Source: Robinsoniella peoriensis (lineage in GTDB: Bacteria > Bacillota > Clostridia > Lachnospirales > Lachnospiraceae). Taken from it: a stretch of 64,000 bases of DNA. Positions 1 to 8,313 of this stretch are shown here, one piece after another. The translations under genes were made by a program, and so were the position numbers. Where the stretch lies: NCBI RefSeq assembly GCF_000797495.1, contig NZ_JTGN01000008.1, positions 295,680 to 359,679 on the forward strand, in the 5' to 3' direction. The number at the start of each line of letters is the position of its first letter. Positions within the stretch are counted from its first letter, which is position 1. The notes under the pieces are model-generated. The model was not told the DNA's origin. It saw only the letters and a list, made by a program, of their open reading frames with translations, and did no database searches.

Positions 1-1420
1 ATTTAGCACTATCTGAAAGCGTGTTTCCTAGTTTTGCCCAAGTAGCTGTCTGATCTATATAAGAAGACATAGTTCTTCCGAGATCTATGGCTGTCTTACC
101 AGAATCCTTTTGAAATGATGAATATTTTGCACTTGTTTCGTCAGTTACTTTATAGAGATTTGTCATCGCTGAATCTACTTCTTTAACATTAACAACAAGA
201 TCCTTAACAGTATCAACGGCTTTTTGAATACTTCCATAGACGCCCACAAATTGTTTTATTTGATTGAATCCGCGTCCTATTTCGGTAAAAATGCTATTCC
301 CTGTCAGCCCTTCTAGAGCAGCTTTGGACTTTATATCATTAACTTGGTTTTGTAAATCACGAGCTTCGCTTCTTTCTGTAACATTTTTTTGCTTTTCTGC
401 TAGATTTTGTAAGGCATCACCATATTTTTTTGCTGCCTTTGTATTATTATTCAACCAATTAAGGGTTTTGTTTGATGCTGTTGTGGCTTCAAACATAGAG
501 ACTAATCCGGAGGATTCATTAGAAACAGATTTCATCGTGTTTCCAAAACGTTTAGCAGATGTCTCCATATTATTAAAGTAAGCAAGTAGCGCTTTATCAT
601 TTAATTTAAAAGAATCTTCAGGATTGAAATGTCTTTGGATATTGCTGTAGGCATTATTATAAATGCTTTCGTATTGTCTGGCCTGTTTAAGTAGATCAGT
701 ATTTTGATCTGAATAGGGTCTTAAGCTTTTAGACATCAAAGATGACTTTGATAAAAATTTGCCGTCTTGAAAATCGCTTTGTATTTTTGAAATTTGATCA
801 GCCCGAGACTTATATTCTGCAGTCCATTTTGCTATATTGGCTTTCCCCGATTCAACTAGGGAATTGTTGTGAGCGTTTTTTGAGTACGCATTAGCTTTCA
901 TGGCGGCAACTTGCTGCTGAGCCTGTCTGTGTCTATCGGTTGCATCAGCTTTCCGTGTTTGCTTTAGATTATCTTCTTTTATCTTAGCAATCTGTTTCGC
1001 TTGGGCTTGCTCTTGATTATATAAATTTTTTTGCCAGCGACTTTCTACATCTTCTTCTTTTTTTCTTCTAGCACTTTCTTCCCTAGAAGCTACCTGAAGT
1101 CGTTTCCTTTTATTGGCGGCGACTTCTTCTTCGGCTTTATTTACATCTGCTACGTATTTTTTGTGCTCTTTACTACTCTCGTTGTATAGCGCGTTGGCAT
1201 ATCGCTTTGCCGTTTTACTGTCTACTCCAAGAGCTTTTTCAAATTCCTTTGCTATTTTAGCTTTTATTTCATCTATTTCTTTTAAACTATTACCAAAATC
1301 AAGATCTGCTTTTACCACGAAAGATGTTTTGTCCTTAGACGATACAAAAGTACTCCATTGGCGTTCTGCTGAGCTTAGGTCTAGTTCACCCCGGACTCGC
1401 AGGATAAAATCTTCAGCCAT
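1..1420 (-). CDS. Phage tail tape measure protein, N-terminal part (runs off the window)
   Basis: About 473 residues are visible from an ATG at 1420, preceded by a GGGGGA ribosome site; the rest lies beyond the left edge. The first half is rich in Lys, Glu, Gln and Ala and reads as long coiled coil. The visible end (about residues 395-473) has the conserved pattern of TP901/SPbeta-type tape measure proteins: an acidic VKEVDSAMTNLYKVTDETS-like stretch, then a Gly-rich turn. These proteins set tail length and often carry a lytic domain further on. It is last in the leftward structural order and follows a terminator at 1435-1461, so it may be expressed by read-through or from its own promoter. 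Confidence 0.85.
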   Translation of the reverse strand, partial: MAEDFILRVRGELDLSSAERQWSTFVSSKDKTSFVVKADLDFGNSLKEIDEIKAKIAKEFEKALGVDSKTAKRYANALYNESSKEHKKYVADVNKAEEEVAANKRKRLQVASREESARRKKEEDVESRWQKNLYNQEQAQAKQIAKIKEDNLKQTRKADATDRHRQAQQQVAAMKANAYSKNAHNNSLVESGKANIAKWTAEYKSRADQISKIQSDFQDGKFLSKSSLMSKSLRPYSDQNTDLLKQARQYESIYNNAYSNIQRHFNPEDSFKLNDKALLAYFNNMETSAKRFGNTMKSVSNESSGLVSMFEATTASNKTLNWLNNNTKAAKKYGDALQNLAEKQKNVTERSEARDLQNQVNDIKSKAALEGLTGNSIFTEIGRGFNQIKQFVGVYGSIQKAVDTVKDLVVNVKEVDSAMTNLYKVTDETSAKYSSFQKDSGKTAIDLGRTMSSYIDQTATWAKLGNTLSDSAK

Positions 1421-1434
1421 TTAAATCCCCCTTT

Positions 1435-1461
1435 TAAAAAAAGCACCTCATGTGAGATGCT
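1435..1461 (-). terminator. Rho-independent terminator before tape measure gene
   Basis: On the minus strand an 8-bp stem (AGCATCTC/GAGGTGCT, loop ACAT) is followed by at least seven T. It overlaps the stop codon of the 1461-1859 gene and ends 15 bases before the tape measure start, so it may tune expression of the large downstream gene. Confidence 0.7.
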
Positions 1462-1859
1462 TATCTACTAAAATATTTTGAATATGCACTAATGGTATTT
1501 TCCTTCATTTCTTCTTTTGCCCGTTCCCAGTATCCATGATTACCAATTGTACCGCTTGTTCCTTCGTTGGTAGCGGTTATTACTTGTAATCCATTATAGG
1601 TACCGGTACTATAAGATATACTGTCATCCATTTTGGCTTCAAATTCTACAGAATTTCCACTCTTTGATACCGGGCTGACATCAGGCGATTCCATGAGTGT
1701 GCCGGTACGAATATAAACATCTGGTACAGTTCCATCATAATAATGCCCAACTTCCATCTCTAAATCAACAAATGATGCGGCTCTTGCCTCGTTATGTGCC
1801 GCAGTCATTTTTTGGAGCGCAATCTCTTTTAATGCCTCGATAGAATTTATTGCTGTCAA
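1461..1859 (-). CDS. Tail completion / HK97 gp10-like protein (tentative)
   Basis: 132 aa from a TTG start at 1859 with AGGTGAT just upstream. An N-terminal helical stretch is followed by RTGTLMESP, which resembles the R-T-G-x-L-x-x-S signature of gp10-like tail joining proteins, and then beta-rich sequence and a C-terminal helix. It lies immediately upstream of the tape measure gene, a usual place for tail assembly components. The family assignment rests on this one motif and on position. Confidence 0.5.
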   Translation of the reverse strand: MTAINSIEALKEIALQKMTAAHNEARAASFVDLEMEVGHYYDGTVPDVYIRTGTLMESPDVSPVSKSGNSVEFEAKMDDSISYSTGTYNGLQVITATNEGTSGTIGNHGYWERAKEEMKENTISAYSKYFSR

Positions 1860-1867
1860 TTTATCAC

Positions 1868-2623
1868 CTAATTTCTATAATTAATTACATTACGGGCATT
1901 CTCGTTGGCTTTCAGTTCTTTAATCTCCGCACTTTGCTTATTTATAGTTTCCCGCTGGTTATTAAATAAACTTTCGACATTGTCATTATGATTATCGCTG
2001 CTAAAGTATTTATCTGTCAATTTAGACATGAGATCATTCATATCCACATCTTTATCAGCCATAGATTTCTCCAAGCTAGCACGTTCTTCGGGAGTGAAAT
2101 TTTCATTTACTGCATTTAAATATTCAATCTGTTTTGTCTGGGCTTTTGATAATCTTTCGGCTTCCATAATTGCTTTAGTTTCATGTTCAATACGATGCGT
2201 TTCTTTCTCGCACATCTCATTCATTTTGGAGATCAATGGAGATAAATACATAACAAACAGATCTTCAAAATTTTTATCATTTGTGCTTGAAATAGAAAAG
2301 GCCTGATTTTTAATATATTCCACCTTTTCATCTATGGACTCCAGGATATCTTTGAACTGAATGGAAGAGTAGATCTGGCTTATTCTGCTATCAGATTCAA
2401 AGTCAAAGTTTGCAAATTCCGCATAATCATCTTCAACATTTTCATGGTGCTGATAATCGGTGTAATAATCCAGAAAATTAGATTTTAATTCCAATTTCTG
2501 AAAGAATGGACTGTATTGAATTGAACCATCCTCGGTTTTTGTGAACCCGGCATAAGCTACATTATTAATAAAATCATTTGCTTCTTTCAATGTTAATAAA
2601 GTTTTTGTAATGTTAAAATCCAT
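1868..2623 (-). CDS. Phage tail-region protein with C-terminal coiled coil, unknown function
   Basis: 251 aa. The ATG at 2623 is preferred over the one at 2638 because GGAGGAAT lies 7-8 bases before it and the upstream ATG falls inside that ribosome site. The first 120 residues are mixed and acidic. From about residue 130 the protein is strongly helical and Glu/Lys/Gln rich, ending in a heptad-like segment. It sits between the resolvase group and the tail completion gene, so an assembly chaperone or scaffold role is possible. I do not recognise the family. Confidence 0.6.
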   Translation of the reverse strand: MDFNITKTLLTLKEANDFINNVAYAGFTKTEDGSIQYSPFFQKLELKSNFLDYYTDYQHHENVEDDYAEFANFDFESDSRISQIYSSIQFKDILESIDEKVEYIKNQAFSISSTNDKNFEDLFVMYLSPLISKMNEMCEKETHRIEHETKAIMEAERLSKAQTKQIEYLNAVNENFTPEERASLEKSMADKDVDMNDLMSKLTDKYFSSDNHNDNVESLFNNQRETINKQSAEIKELKANENARNVINYRN

Positions 2624-2683
2624 ATATAATTCCTCCAATAATAATAAATTTATATTTATGTTTCGTGTACTGTTTAAATGTTA

Positions 2684-2712
2684 TTGCTATTTTATTTCAT
2701 ATCTCCTATAAT
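2684..2712 (+). promoter_or_regulatory. Sigma-70-type promoter of the inverted gene at 2758
   Basis: TTGCTA at 2684-2689 and a perfect TATAAT at 2707-2712 are separated by 17 bases. It points right, against the surrounding late genes, and lies 45 bases upstream of a ribosome site and start codon. Confidence 0.7.
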
Positions 2713-2757
2713 TTATGAATAGGGTCTAATGACGAATACATACGAAAGGAGAGTGTT

Positions 2758-2994
2758 ATGCGTCTATATAAACTACCATATAATGGGCAACGTTATTTAT
2801 TAAACCAAAATACTGGCGAAATTCATGATCGCGATAATGAAACCGACGCTTGTAAAATTAATGAAATAAAACCGGATCATGTTTATAACTGTGATTCTTA
2901 TTCTATTGCGTTAATTGCCACAGAACTTTTTACTCATAAAAAAATTAAGGGCAACGGATGTTATCACTGTTTAAAAGAAAAAGACCAAGGTTGA
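2758..2994 (+). CDS. Small inverted (moron-like) protein, unknown function
   Basis: 78 aa, ATG at 2758 with AAAGGAGAG upstream and its own promoter at 2684-2712. It is transcribed against the tail operon. The sequence is soluble with a C-terminal C-Y-H-C pair that might bind metal. Its last 31 bases overlap the end of the convergent gene 2964-3164. An independent promoter and opposite orientation inside a late operon are the usual signs of a lysogenic-expression moron gene. I do not recognise a family. Confidence 0.65.
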   Translation: MRLYKLPYNGQRYLLNQNTGEIHDRDNETDACKINEIKPDHVYNCDSYSIALIATELFTHKKIKGNGCYHCLKEKDQG

Positions 2995-3164
2995 TTTTCC
3001 ATAAGGGCTGCAGATTTAATACACTGTAGCCTCTCTTCGGTAATTTCAGAATTCAATATTTCTTCTATGACATCGGGGGTTTTGAACTTTTTTACAAGTT
3101 CGCATACCAGCCTTGAAAATTCACCGATATCGTTAATACGTATTAATAAATCAAATTTTCTCAC
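2964..3164 (-). CDS. Small phage protein, unknown function
   Basis: 66 aa from a GTG at 3164 preceded by AGGAAGG at 8-base spacing. Predicted all-helical, ending in a QPWSFSFKQ tail. It follows the 59-aa gene in the resolvase operon and converges on the inverted gene 2758-2994 with an overlap. No family recognised. Confidence 0.55.
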   Translation of the reverse strand: MRKFDLLIRINDIGEFSRLVCELVKKFKTPDVIEEILNSEITEERLQCIKSAALMENQPWSFSFKQ

Positions 3165-3231
3165 TTCTGATACCTTCCTATCATGTTGATGTTATAATAT
3201 GGTAGATATAAATCCACCAATTCAATTTTGG

Positions 3232-3411
3232 CTATCTTTGTGTGAAACAATAAAAATTACCAGATTTATCCCACATTGACCACTCTCCATTAATAAATAA
3301 AATATGATCAATCATTGGGTTTTGCGCTACATTAATTACTTGCAATATCTCTTCGCGTGATAGCTGATGAATTCTTTCGGATATATACTTTTCTAATTCA
3401 CAAGATGTCAT
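3232..3411 (-). CDS. Small phage protein coupled to resolvase, unknown function
   Basis: 59 aa from ATG at 3411. The start overlaps the stop codon of the RuvC-like gene as ATGA, indicating translational coupling. It is helical in the first half and ends WDKSGNFYCFTQ. Function unknown. Confidence 0.6.
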   Translation of the reverse strand: MTSCELEKYISERIHQLSREEILQVINVAQNPMIDHILFINGEWSMWDKSGNFYCFTQR

Positions 3412-3896
3412 ACTGGTACCCTTTGTTTATATAATTCCAGAGCAGCAATTCCAATAAGAATAGCTTCAGCTTCATCATCGCCAACATTAATTCCTAATCT
3501 CTGATATACTGCATCTATAGCAAGTTTCTTCAAATCATCACGTTTTTTACCCTTTTGATTAATCCCAGCTAATTTTCTCCACGATGTCGGTCTAATTGTG
3601 TTGAACTCGCAGTCATTTAGTACGCAATAACCATAGATTACCCCTTGGAGCCTGGTGAGAAATCGTTGAACGGCGACATTTCTATTTACAACGGTTTCTT
3701 CTATATAAATTATATATGGTTTGTATTTGTCTAATATATGGATCAATTTCAAAGACATCTCTTTGAATCGATCTTCCATTTTTTTATAGTTAGTACAGTC
3801 TAAAAGAAAACTTTCCTGATAGATCCCATTATTGAAAATGGCAATACCCGATTTTGTGCTTGATGAATCGATTGCCATCATTATGCATTCTTTTAT
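3408..3896 (-). CDS. RuvC-like Holliday junction resolvase (phage type)
   Basis: RNase H-fold nuclease expected to cut branched DNA before or during packaging. The first strand reads MMAIDSSSTKSGIA with the first catalytic Asp. An IYIEETVV segment carries the second acidic residue, and GDDEAEAILIGIAAL near the C terminus supplies the last acidic pair, matching RuvC/phage resolvases in order and length (about 160 aa). I place the start at an ATA at 3896: AAGGAAGTGAT lies upstream at good distance and the frame is closed by TAA just before it. The ATGs at 3881 and 3878 lack a ribosome site and would trim the N terminus to almost nothing before the first strand. Confidence 0.85.
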   Translation of the reverse strand: MKECIMMAIDSSSTKSGIAIFNNGIYQESFLLDCTNYKKMEDRFKEMSLKLIHILDKYKPYIIYIEETVVNRNVAVQRFLTRLQGVIYGYCVLNDCEFNTIRPTSWRKLAGINQKGKKRDDLKKLAIDAVYQRLGINVGDDEAEAILIGIAALELYKQRVPV

Positions 3897-3994
3897 TTAA
3901 ATCACTTCCTTTATCAGAAATTATGTGCTATTTAATTTCACAAGTTTACTTGCAGTTTTGCTCATTTTTGAGCAGAAGTATTTTTATTCAACTT

Positions 3995-4042
3995 GGGGCA
4001 GGAGAGTAGTTCAGTCTGTTACTCTCCACATAAAAATGCCCC
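3995..4042 (-). promoter_or_regulatory. Late-region leader hairpin A
   Basis: An 8-bp stem GGAGAGTA/TACTCTCC (4001-4027) is enclosed by a second stem GGGGCA/TGCCCC (3995-4000 with 4037-4042). GTTCAGTC in its loop can instead pair with GACTGAAC about 35 bases away, so two mutually exclusive folds are possible. It lies in the 275-base space between the 4172 gene and the resolvase gene. Similar hairpins occur at 5000, 9238, 16636, 20202 and 21779. Confidence 0.55.
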
Positions 4043-4171
4043 TGCCAGACGACTGAACTTTGCCTGGTAGAGACATTTTGAAAATTCACTTAGATGTTGA
4101 CAAGTGGTATTAAATGATAATACAGATAATACTATGCCACCATGTCCAAAATGTAATGGAACGAAATTACG

Positions 4172-4321
4172 TTAATTAGTTAATGCAAATCTTTTAATAT
4201 TAAAAGGTTTGCCAAACCACTGAGTCCAGACTGCTAATTCTATACACCCATTCTGGACTCTGTATTTTGAATAATAAGTTAATGGCAAGAACTGTTTTAA
4301 ATAAAATGTAATTTTTTTCAT
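4172..4321 (-). CDS. Small basic protein, unknown function
   Basis: 49 aa from ATG at 4321 with GAGAGGG upstream. Basic and aromatic-rich, without a clear membrane segment. Last of four tightly spaced small genes (4978 down to 4172) that follow the tail-tube gene. Function unknown. Confidence 0.45.
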   Translation of the reverse strand: MKKITFYLKQFLPLTYYSKYRVQNGCIELAVWTQWFGKPFNIKRFALTN

Positions 4322-4351
4322 GTTAAACCCTCTCTTTTTTTGTGAATACAA

Positions 4352-4471
4352 TTATAAAAAAATATATAACCAATATTTAATAGCCGGCAATACAATCAAA
4401 TTAGCAATGGCGATACCAAAAATACATCCTAATAACCCGGCTCCCCATTGTGATTTGAGAAATTTCTTCAA
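4352..4471 (-). CDS. Small single-span membrane protein
   Basis: 39 aa from a TTG at 4471 with TAGGTG upstream. After a basic start (LKKFLKSQ) a hydrophobic stretch of about 22 residues with Gly-rich turns forms one membrane span. Small proteins of this shape are common near phage tail genes, but no specific role can be claimed. Confidence 0.5.
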   Translation of the reverse strand: MKKFLKSQWGAGLLGCIFGIAIANLIVLPAIKYWLYIFL

Positions 4472-4490
4472 ATACCAGCACCTACTTCCC

Positions 4491-4748
4491 TTATAAATTC
4501 TTATAGAAATTCTTCAAAGCATCGAAGAGTTGGTAATTCTTTTTATATTTCCAAGTGGTTACGTTATTCTCCGTTTTCACAAACGTATACGGAATCCCAC
4601 ATTTTTTCAGATACAGATATTCTAAAGTCCATTGACAACTGTATTCTTTATCAAACTTTTTAGTACTAATTAGTATCACCTCCATTCCGTAAAAAATAGG
4701 GAGTACAACAATCTTGTATAAATAACAAGTGTTATACTCCCTTATCAC
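4491..4748 (-). CDS. Small phage protein after tail tube gene
   Basis: Up to 85 aa from GTG at 4748, which overlaps the stop of the previous gene. A better initiation site may be internal: GGAGGTGAT at about 4680 lies 7 bases before an in-frame ATT, giving a protein that begins ISTKKFDKEY. The C-terminal half is basic and aromatic (TWKYKKNYQLFDALKNFY). Its place after the tail tube gene suits a tail assembly chaperone, but sequence alone does not show it. Confidence 0.5.
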   Translation of the reverse strand: MIREYNTCYLYKIVVLPIFYGMEVILISTKKFDKEYSCQWTLEYLYLKKCGIPYTFVKTENNVTTWKYKKNYQLFDALKNFYKNL

Positions 4749-4978
4749 TCATTATCTATCACACGCTGTTCTTTTTTGATTACAGCTTTTTCTTTTTTAA
4801 CAGGTTTCGAAAAATTATCATATTTATCTTTTGAGGTTACCGTAAATTTATTGTTCTGTAATTCAACATAAATTTTATCCTCTTCGCTGTTATCCGTTGG
4901 CATCTGGACTTTTTTACCATCAAAGTCTACTACCATCACAAGATTATTTCTCATTAATACATTACATTCTCTAATCAA
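4745..4978 (-). CDS. Small phage protein after tail tube gene, unknown
   Basis: 77 aa from a TTG at 4978 with AAGGAGG 9 bases upstream. A beta-rich first half (NLVMVVDFDGKKVQMP) is followed by a Lys/Glu-rich tail. It overlaps the next gene by 4 bases. Function unknown; the shape would fit a short tail assembly factor. Confidence 0.5.
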   Translation of the reverse strand: MIRECNVLMRNNLVMVVDFDGKKVQMPTDNSEEDKIYVELQNNKFTVTSKDKYDNFSKPVKKEKAVIKKEQRVIDNE

Positions 4979-4999
4979 TATATTATTCCTCCTTTAAAA

Positions 5000-5023
5000 G
5001 AGGATGAGTTGTTACCCACCCTC
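5000..5023 (-). promoter_or_regulatory. Late-region leader hairpin B
   Basis: A 10-bp stem with two or three G-U pairs (GAGGGTGGGT/ACTCATCCTC, loop AACA) lies between the tail tube stop and the TTG start at 4978. There is no T tract after it, so it is not a classical terminator. Same general design as the hairpins at 3995 and 9238. Confidence 0.5.
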
Positions 5024-5032
5024 TATGTATGC

Positions 5033-5770
5033 TTACGCTATTTCGTCAGTGATTTCGATCATATCAAGAACGTCACCATTTTCGTCTTCTAAGCAGTCGC
5101 AGGTAATTGTAATTTCAGCCGGATCTCCTTCAGATGAGAAGGATAAGTCGAGATTTCTCTGCGGACTTGCTTTATAAGCTGTCATTCTAACTGGTACAAT
5201 TTCTCCAGATTCGTTTTTATCTAAAGTAGACATCTGAATATAGAAGTCTTTCGGAACTCTTGCGTTATTGAACACAATTCTTTTGACACCGTCAGCCTTT
5301 GCCTCTAAATATCCAACAACATATGACGTATTTAACGCAATGTCACCTTCCGTTGTAGCAGTAAACGTTTTTTCTGATGCAGTACCTTTGATTGCTGTGC
5401 CGCCCCAATCATCTTCTGCATAAACAAATACAGTACCGGAAACCGGAACATTTGACAAGGTAAGGGTTCCAGCTGCAGTTGCTTTAACTGTTTCTTTCCT
5501 TGCAATAACAGCAGAAGTTTCTACTTCACCGTCGCTCAGCATAGCATAAAGCCGAAATGGAGCCATCTGGAATGTTAAGGCAATAGTACCATCAAGAGGA
5601 TTATCAAACTTGATTGCTTTAGCCCCTTTTTTCATTGCAAATACAGGATCACTGGAGAATCCCATTGTAGTGGTATTACAGAATTTAGCATCCATCCAGG
5701 GTGCTTTTGTTTTATAATCTCTAATATCGAGATCACAACATTGCCTGTTCGCCATATTAATATCGTTCAT
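5033..5770 (-). CDS. Probable major tail (tube) protein
   Basis: 245 aa from ATG at 5770 with GGAGGAAA upstream; an upstream in-frame start at 5806 would run through a terminator hairpin and is rejected. The protein is almost entirely beta with many Thr/Val/Gly and an Ig-like central portion (about residues 95-150, rich in alternating Thr and Val), ending in an acidic tail. Size, fold character, a terminator and strong ribosome site in front (high expression) and a position between connector genes and the tape measure all suit the tail tube subunit. Confidence 0.65.
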   Translation of the reverse strand: MNDINMANRQCCDLDIRDYKTKAPWMDAKFCNTTTMGFSSDPVFAMKKGAKAIKFDNPLDGTIALTFQMAPFRLYAMLSDGEVETSAVIARKETVKATAAGTLTLSNVPVSGTVFVYAEDDWGGTAIKGTASEKTFTATTEGDIALNTSYVVGYLEAKADGVKRIVFNNARVPKDFYIQMSTLDKNESGEIVPVRMTAYKASPQRNLDLSFSSEGDPAEITITCDCLEDENGDVLDMIEITDEIA

Positions 5771-5785
5771 AAATTTCCTCCTTAA

Positions 5786-5812
5786 AATAAAAAAGCCACT
5801 GATCAACAGTGG
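5786..5812 (-). terminator. Rho-independent terminator upstream of tail tube gene
   Basis: On the minus strand CCACTG/CAGTGG pairs around a 5-base loop and is followed by CTTTTTTATTTT. It separates the gene ending at 5827 from the start at 5770. Confidence 0.75.
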
Positions 5813-5826
5813 TATTGGTTTTATAA

Positions 5827-6588
5827 TTATTCGATTTTTTTCATATAGTCCATCGCCTTATAATCGGTGGACTTCTTATAAGAGAAAGTGTTTGCAGCCA
5901 TCATATCACTAAAATCATGCTGCCTTCCAATGCCATACTCCTTGAACATGGTAACAAACTGATAATATGTCATGTCCCATACATTCATGATATTAATTGC
6001 TACCTTGTTATGAGTGCAGTATTTTTTTATCATATTATCGAATTCAAAGTTTTCATCACTTTCTTTTTTTTGTTTTTGAGCGTGCTGCTTAAATTGCTCA
6101 TACATTTTTCGGGCATACTCATTTTTAAACTTTTGTTCTTTTTCTGCCGGCTCTTTAATGCCTAATATACATTGAAGCTCATTCCGTAAGGTGTCGAAAT
6201 TTTCATTGCAAATAATTCCTACGTTGTTTTCTTTCCCATTTTCATCCACATTATAGGTAATAAACTCATTGGTTTCTTCATTAAGCTTGATACTGTCAAC
6301 AATAAATAGTTTCAGCATACTTAAAAGCAATTGTGTATTGCCAAACAACATCAGGTAGAAAATAGAATATTTTGACCTTTGTTCTTCATCTAAAGCTTGA
6401 AATGCCTCAGTAAGACCAAAGGTATCAACATAAGTTTCAAGCGTCATAGACAGAATATTTGAGAACAATGAAAAGTGGTTATAAGTAACCTTTCTGATAT
6501 CCCGCAGTGTGGGGCACCTTACATTTCCGATTCCTTCTATGTAATATGGTTCATTACATAGATAATCATAAGCGCTGTATAAATTCAT
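5827..6588 (-). CDS. Phage structural-region protein, unknown function
   Basis: 253 aa from ATG at 6588 with AGGTGTGAT upstream; it starts one base beyond the stop of the upstream gene. The N-terminal motif GIGNVRCPTLRDI and helical bundles are followed by a Lys/Glu/Gln-rich segment (about residues 145-180) and a C-terminal helical domain. It lies between head-tail connectors and the tail tube. A tail assembly role is inferred from position only. Confidence 0.6.
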   Translation of the reverse strand: MNLYSAYDYLCNEPYYIEGIGNVRCPTLRDIRKVTYNHFSLFSNILSMTLETYVDTFGLTEAFQALDEEQRSKYSIFYLMLFGNTQLLLSMLKLFIVDSIKLNEETNEFITYNVDENGKENNVGIICNENFDTLRNELQCILGIKEPAEKEQKFKNEYARKMYEQFKQHAQKQKKESDENFEFDNMIKKYCTHNKVAINIMNVWDMTYYQFVTMFKEYGIGRQHDFSDMMAANTFSYKKSTDYKAMDYMKKIE

Positions 6589-6589
6589 A

Positions 6590-7072
6590 TCACACCTGCG
6601 CTTTCGTATGATATTCGGGAATGGTATAAATTAGCTGTCTGCCGTAATGATTTTTGCTTGGCATAAAGTACGTCATGGAATCGAGTTTCAATCCGCCGAT
6701 ACCAAATTTCTGTGAGCCGTTTAATTCCCTGTCTATCATATCCGATAAACAATCAGCCCGTGTTCCAACGTAGCCCTTCTTGGAATAACGCATAATACCT
6801 TTATGGCAATATGCCCAGATAATCAGCTTCATATTTTTTATGGTGAAATTAGAAGTGCGTGGTATGTCTACTTCTAGACATATGTAAGACTTTTCCTGTG
6901 TTTGCGTGTCATCTACATACAAATATGGAAATATTTGTTCATAGACCACATCATCTACATCGTCCTCCGTATATGATTTTCCAAGCATCAGTTCGCAGAT
7001 ATCGGGGGAATTCAGAAAAGCCGAAATAAGTTTATTTTTATAGGTGCCTATATCTTTTAAAACGGTATCTAT
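6590..7072 (-). CDS. Head-tail joining / tail component with ATA start
   Basis: 160 aa if started at the ATA at 7072. AAGGAGGGG lies 10 bases before it, and the frame is closed by TAA immediately upstream. The first in-frame ATG (6988) has no ribosome site and would cut off 28 residues that continue the same helical pattern. An out-of-frame ATG at 7080 gives only three codons. The central part (EKSYICLEVDIPRTSNF and IIWAYCHKGIMRYSKKGY) looks like a compact alpha/beta tail terminator or joining protein, and it lies among connector genes. The family name is uncertain. Confidence 0.6.
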   Translation of the reverse strand: MDTVLKDIGTYKNKLISAFLNSPDICELMLGKSYTEDDVDDVVYEQIFPYLYVDDTQTQEKSYICLEVDIPRTSNFTIKNMKLIIWAYCHKGIMRYSKKGYVGTRADCLSDMIDRELNGSQKFGIGGLKLDSMTYFMPSKNHYGRQLIYTIPEYHTKAQV

Positions 7073-7087
7073 ACCAGCATCCCCTCC

Positions 7088-8098
7088 TTAATATATATCC
7101 ATAATCATAATAGAAATTTCACTACTAACGATTCCACTTATCAACACTTGTAATAAAAAGGAACTACCAATGCAGTCCTCGTGTTTTACTAGAAGTTTAA
7201 TCGTATCATGATCAGTCTCCTGGATTATTTTATCGCTGAATGTGCTCTTTATAACCCAATCAAAATCTACATCCGAAATTTTATTTCCTTCTGAATCAGT
7301 AAAAGAAACAGTGTATGTTCTTGAGTACCCAATTTTGAGGCTTTTGCTTCCTTCGATAGAAGACAAAACTAATGTTTCATCGGGTGGATTAACAGACGGA
7401 GAAGGCGGAAAGTAATTACAAACCTCATATTTTAAGTCGTCAGATTTTGGAGTATAAGCACATTCAGTCACTAGCAGGTTAATGCAGCCAATACCATTAA
7501 ATACATATGTCGTTCTATCTAGTCTTGTCAACTCATATGTCATAGGGTCTTCCATGTTATTGTCAATAAAAAATTTCCTGCCACGCTTAAGAAGCTTTGT
7601 CTCTTCATCATACGGTAAAAAGATCATTAACTGGTCAGTACCGATTTTGATTACATTATTCCCTGCAATTCCGTTATTATAGGCACTGGCATTATACGAA
7701 ATAATATCACGTTCAATAATATCGCCATTACTATTTTGCCATTTCAAACGATAACTGCATCGGTTCATGCGGGCAGACAGATATGCATTGCCCACATTAA
7801 CAACGTTAGAATCAATCAGCCAGATATCATTCTCGTATACGACATAATTTCCTCTTTGCACATCCATTGTGGTGGGACAATGAATTTTTCGGATATCATC
7901 AAGCTCTTTCAGAGGATTGGAAGATGTTTGTACCAAGCACCAGTCGGTTACATTATTAATCGTTAATTCTTCGCCTTCCGCACTAAGTTTTCTTCTAATA
8001 TTAAAATTTTCTACTACATCAGCGACGGTTTCTTCTCTGCTGTAAAACAGATCTTTAACATCATTATCTGCAGGTGTCCATTCATAACGTAAATTCAT
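7088..8098 (-). CDS. Head-tail connector region protein with C-terminal Ig-like domain
   Basis: 336 aa from ATG at 8098 with GAGGTGGT upstream; the start overlaps the previous stop. The N-terminal 220 residues are mixed alpha/beta. After a proline-rich linker (PPSPSVNPPDE, near residue 230) comes a beta-sandwich domain of about 90 residues with the KIGYSRTYTVSFTDSEGNKIS pattern of bacterial Ig-like domains, which commonly decorate phage structural proteins. A neck or adaptor role is inferred from its place. Confidence 0.55.
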   Translation of the reverse strand: MNLRYEWTPADNDVKDLFYSREETVADVVENFNIRRKLSAEGEELTINNVTDWCLVQTSSNPLKELDDIRKIHCPTTMDVQRGNYVVYENDIWLIDSNVVNVGNAYLSARMNRCSYRLKWQNSNGDIIERDIISYNASAYNNGIAGNNVIKIGTDQLMIFLPYDEETKLLKRGRKFFIDNNMEDPMTYELTRLDRTTYVFNGIGCINLLVTECAYTPKSDDLKYEVCNYFPPSPSVNPPDETLVLSSIEGSKSLKIGYSRTYTVSFTDSEGNKISDVDFDWVIKSTFSDKIIQETDHDTIKLLVKHEDCIGSSFLLQVLISGIVSSEISIMIMDIY

Positions 8099-8307
8099 CG
8101 TACCACCTCACTGACCATAGCGGGTAATCTTCGGATGAAATTAGAAATATCCAGAATCTCATGCCGGATTGATGGATGCAAATTCATATCAGTTTCAAAC
8201 TCCCGCTCAATTAAATTCATAAGATTATTGATCTTTTGATATTCTTTTGCGCACAGATCGCCAAGACTGATTTCACGGTCAGGTGTTTTTATCAAAATTT
8301 TATTCAT
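8095..8307 (-). CDS. Small structural-region protein
   Basis: 70 aa from ATG at 8307 (AAGGTAGGTG upstream; an in-frame GTG at 8313 falls inside that ribosome site). Helical, overlapping the next gene by 4 bases. Function unknown; part of the connector gene string. Confidence 0.5.
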   Translation of the reverse strand: MNKILIKTPDREISLGDLCAKEYQKINNLMNLIEREFETDMNLHPSIRHEILDISNFIRRLPAMVSEVVR

Positions 8308-8313
8308 ATGCAC

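Noticed and set aside
264..1424. Rightward frames across the tape measure gene
   Set aside because: Mirror frames of a long coiled-coil protein; the leftward frame is continuous and has a ribosome site.
4134..4174. Tiny rightward frame encoding a Cys-x-x-Cys motif (PCPKCNG)
   Set aside because: 13 codons, no ribosome site; chance similarity to a zinc knuckle.
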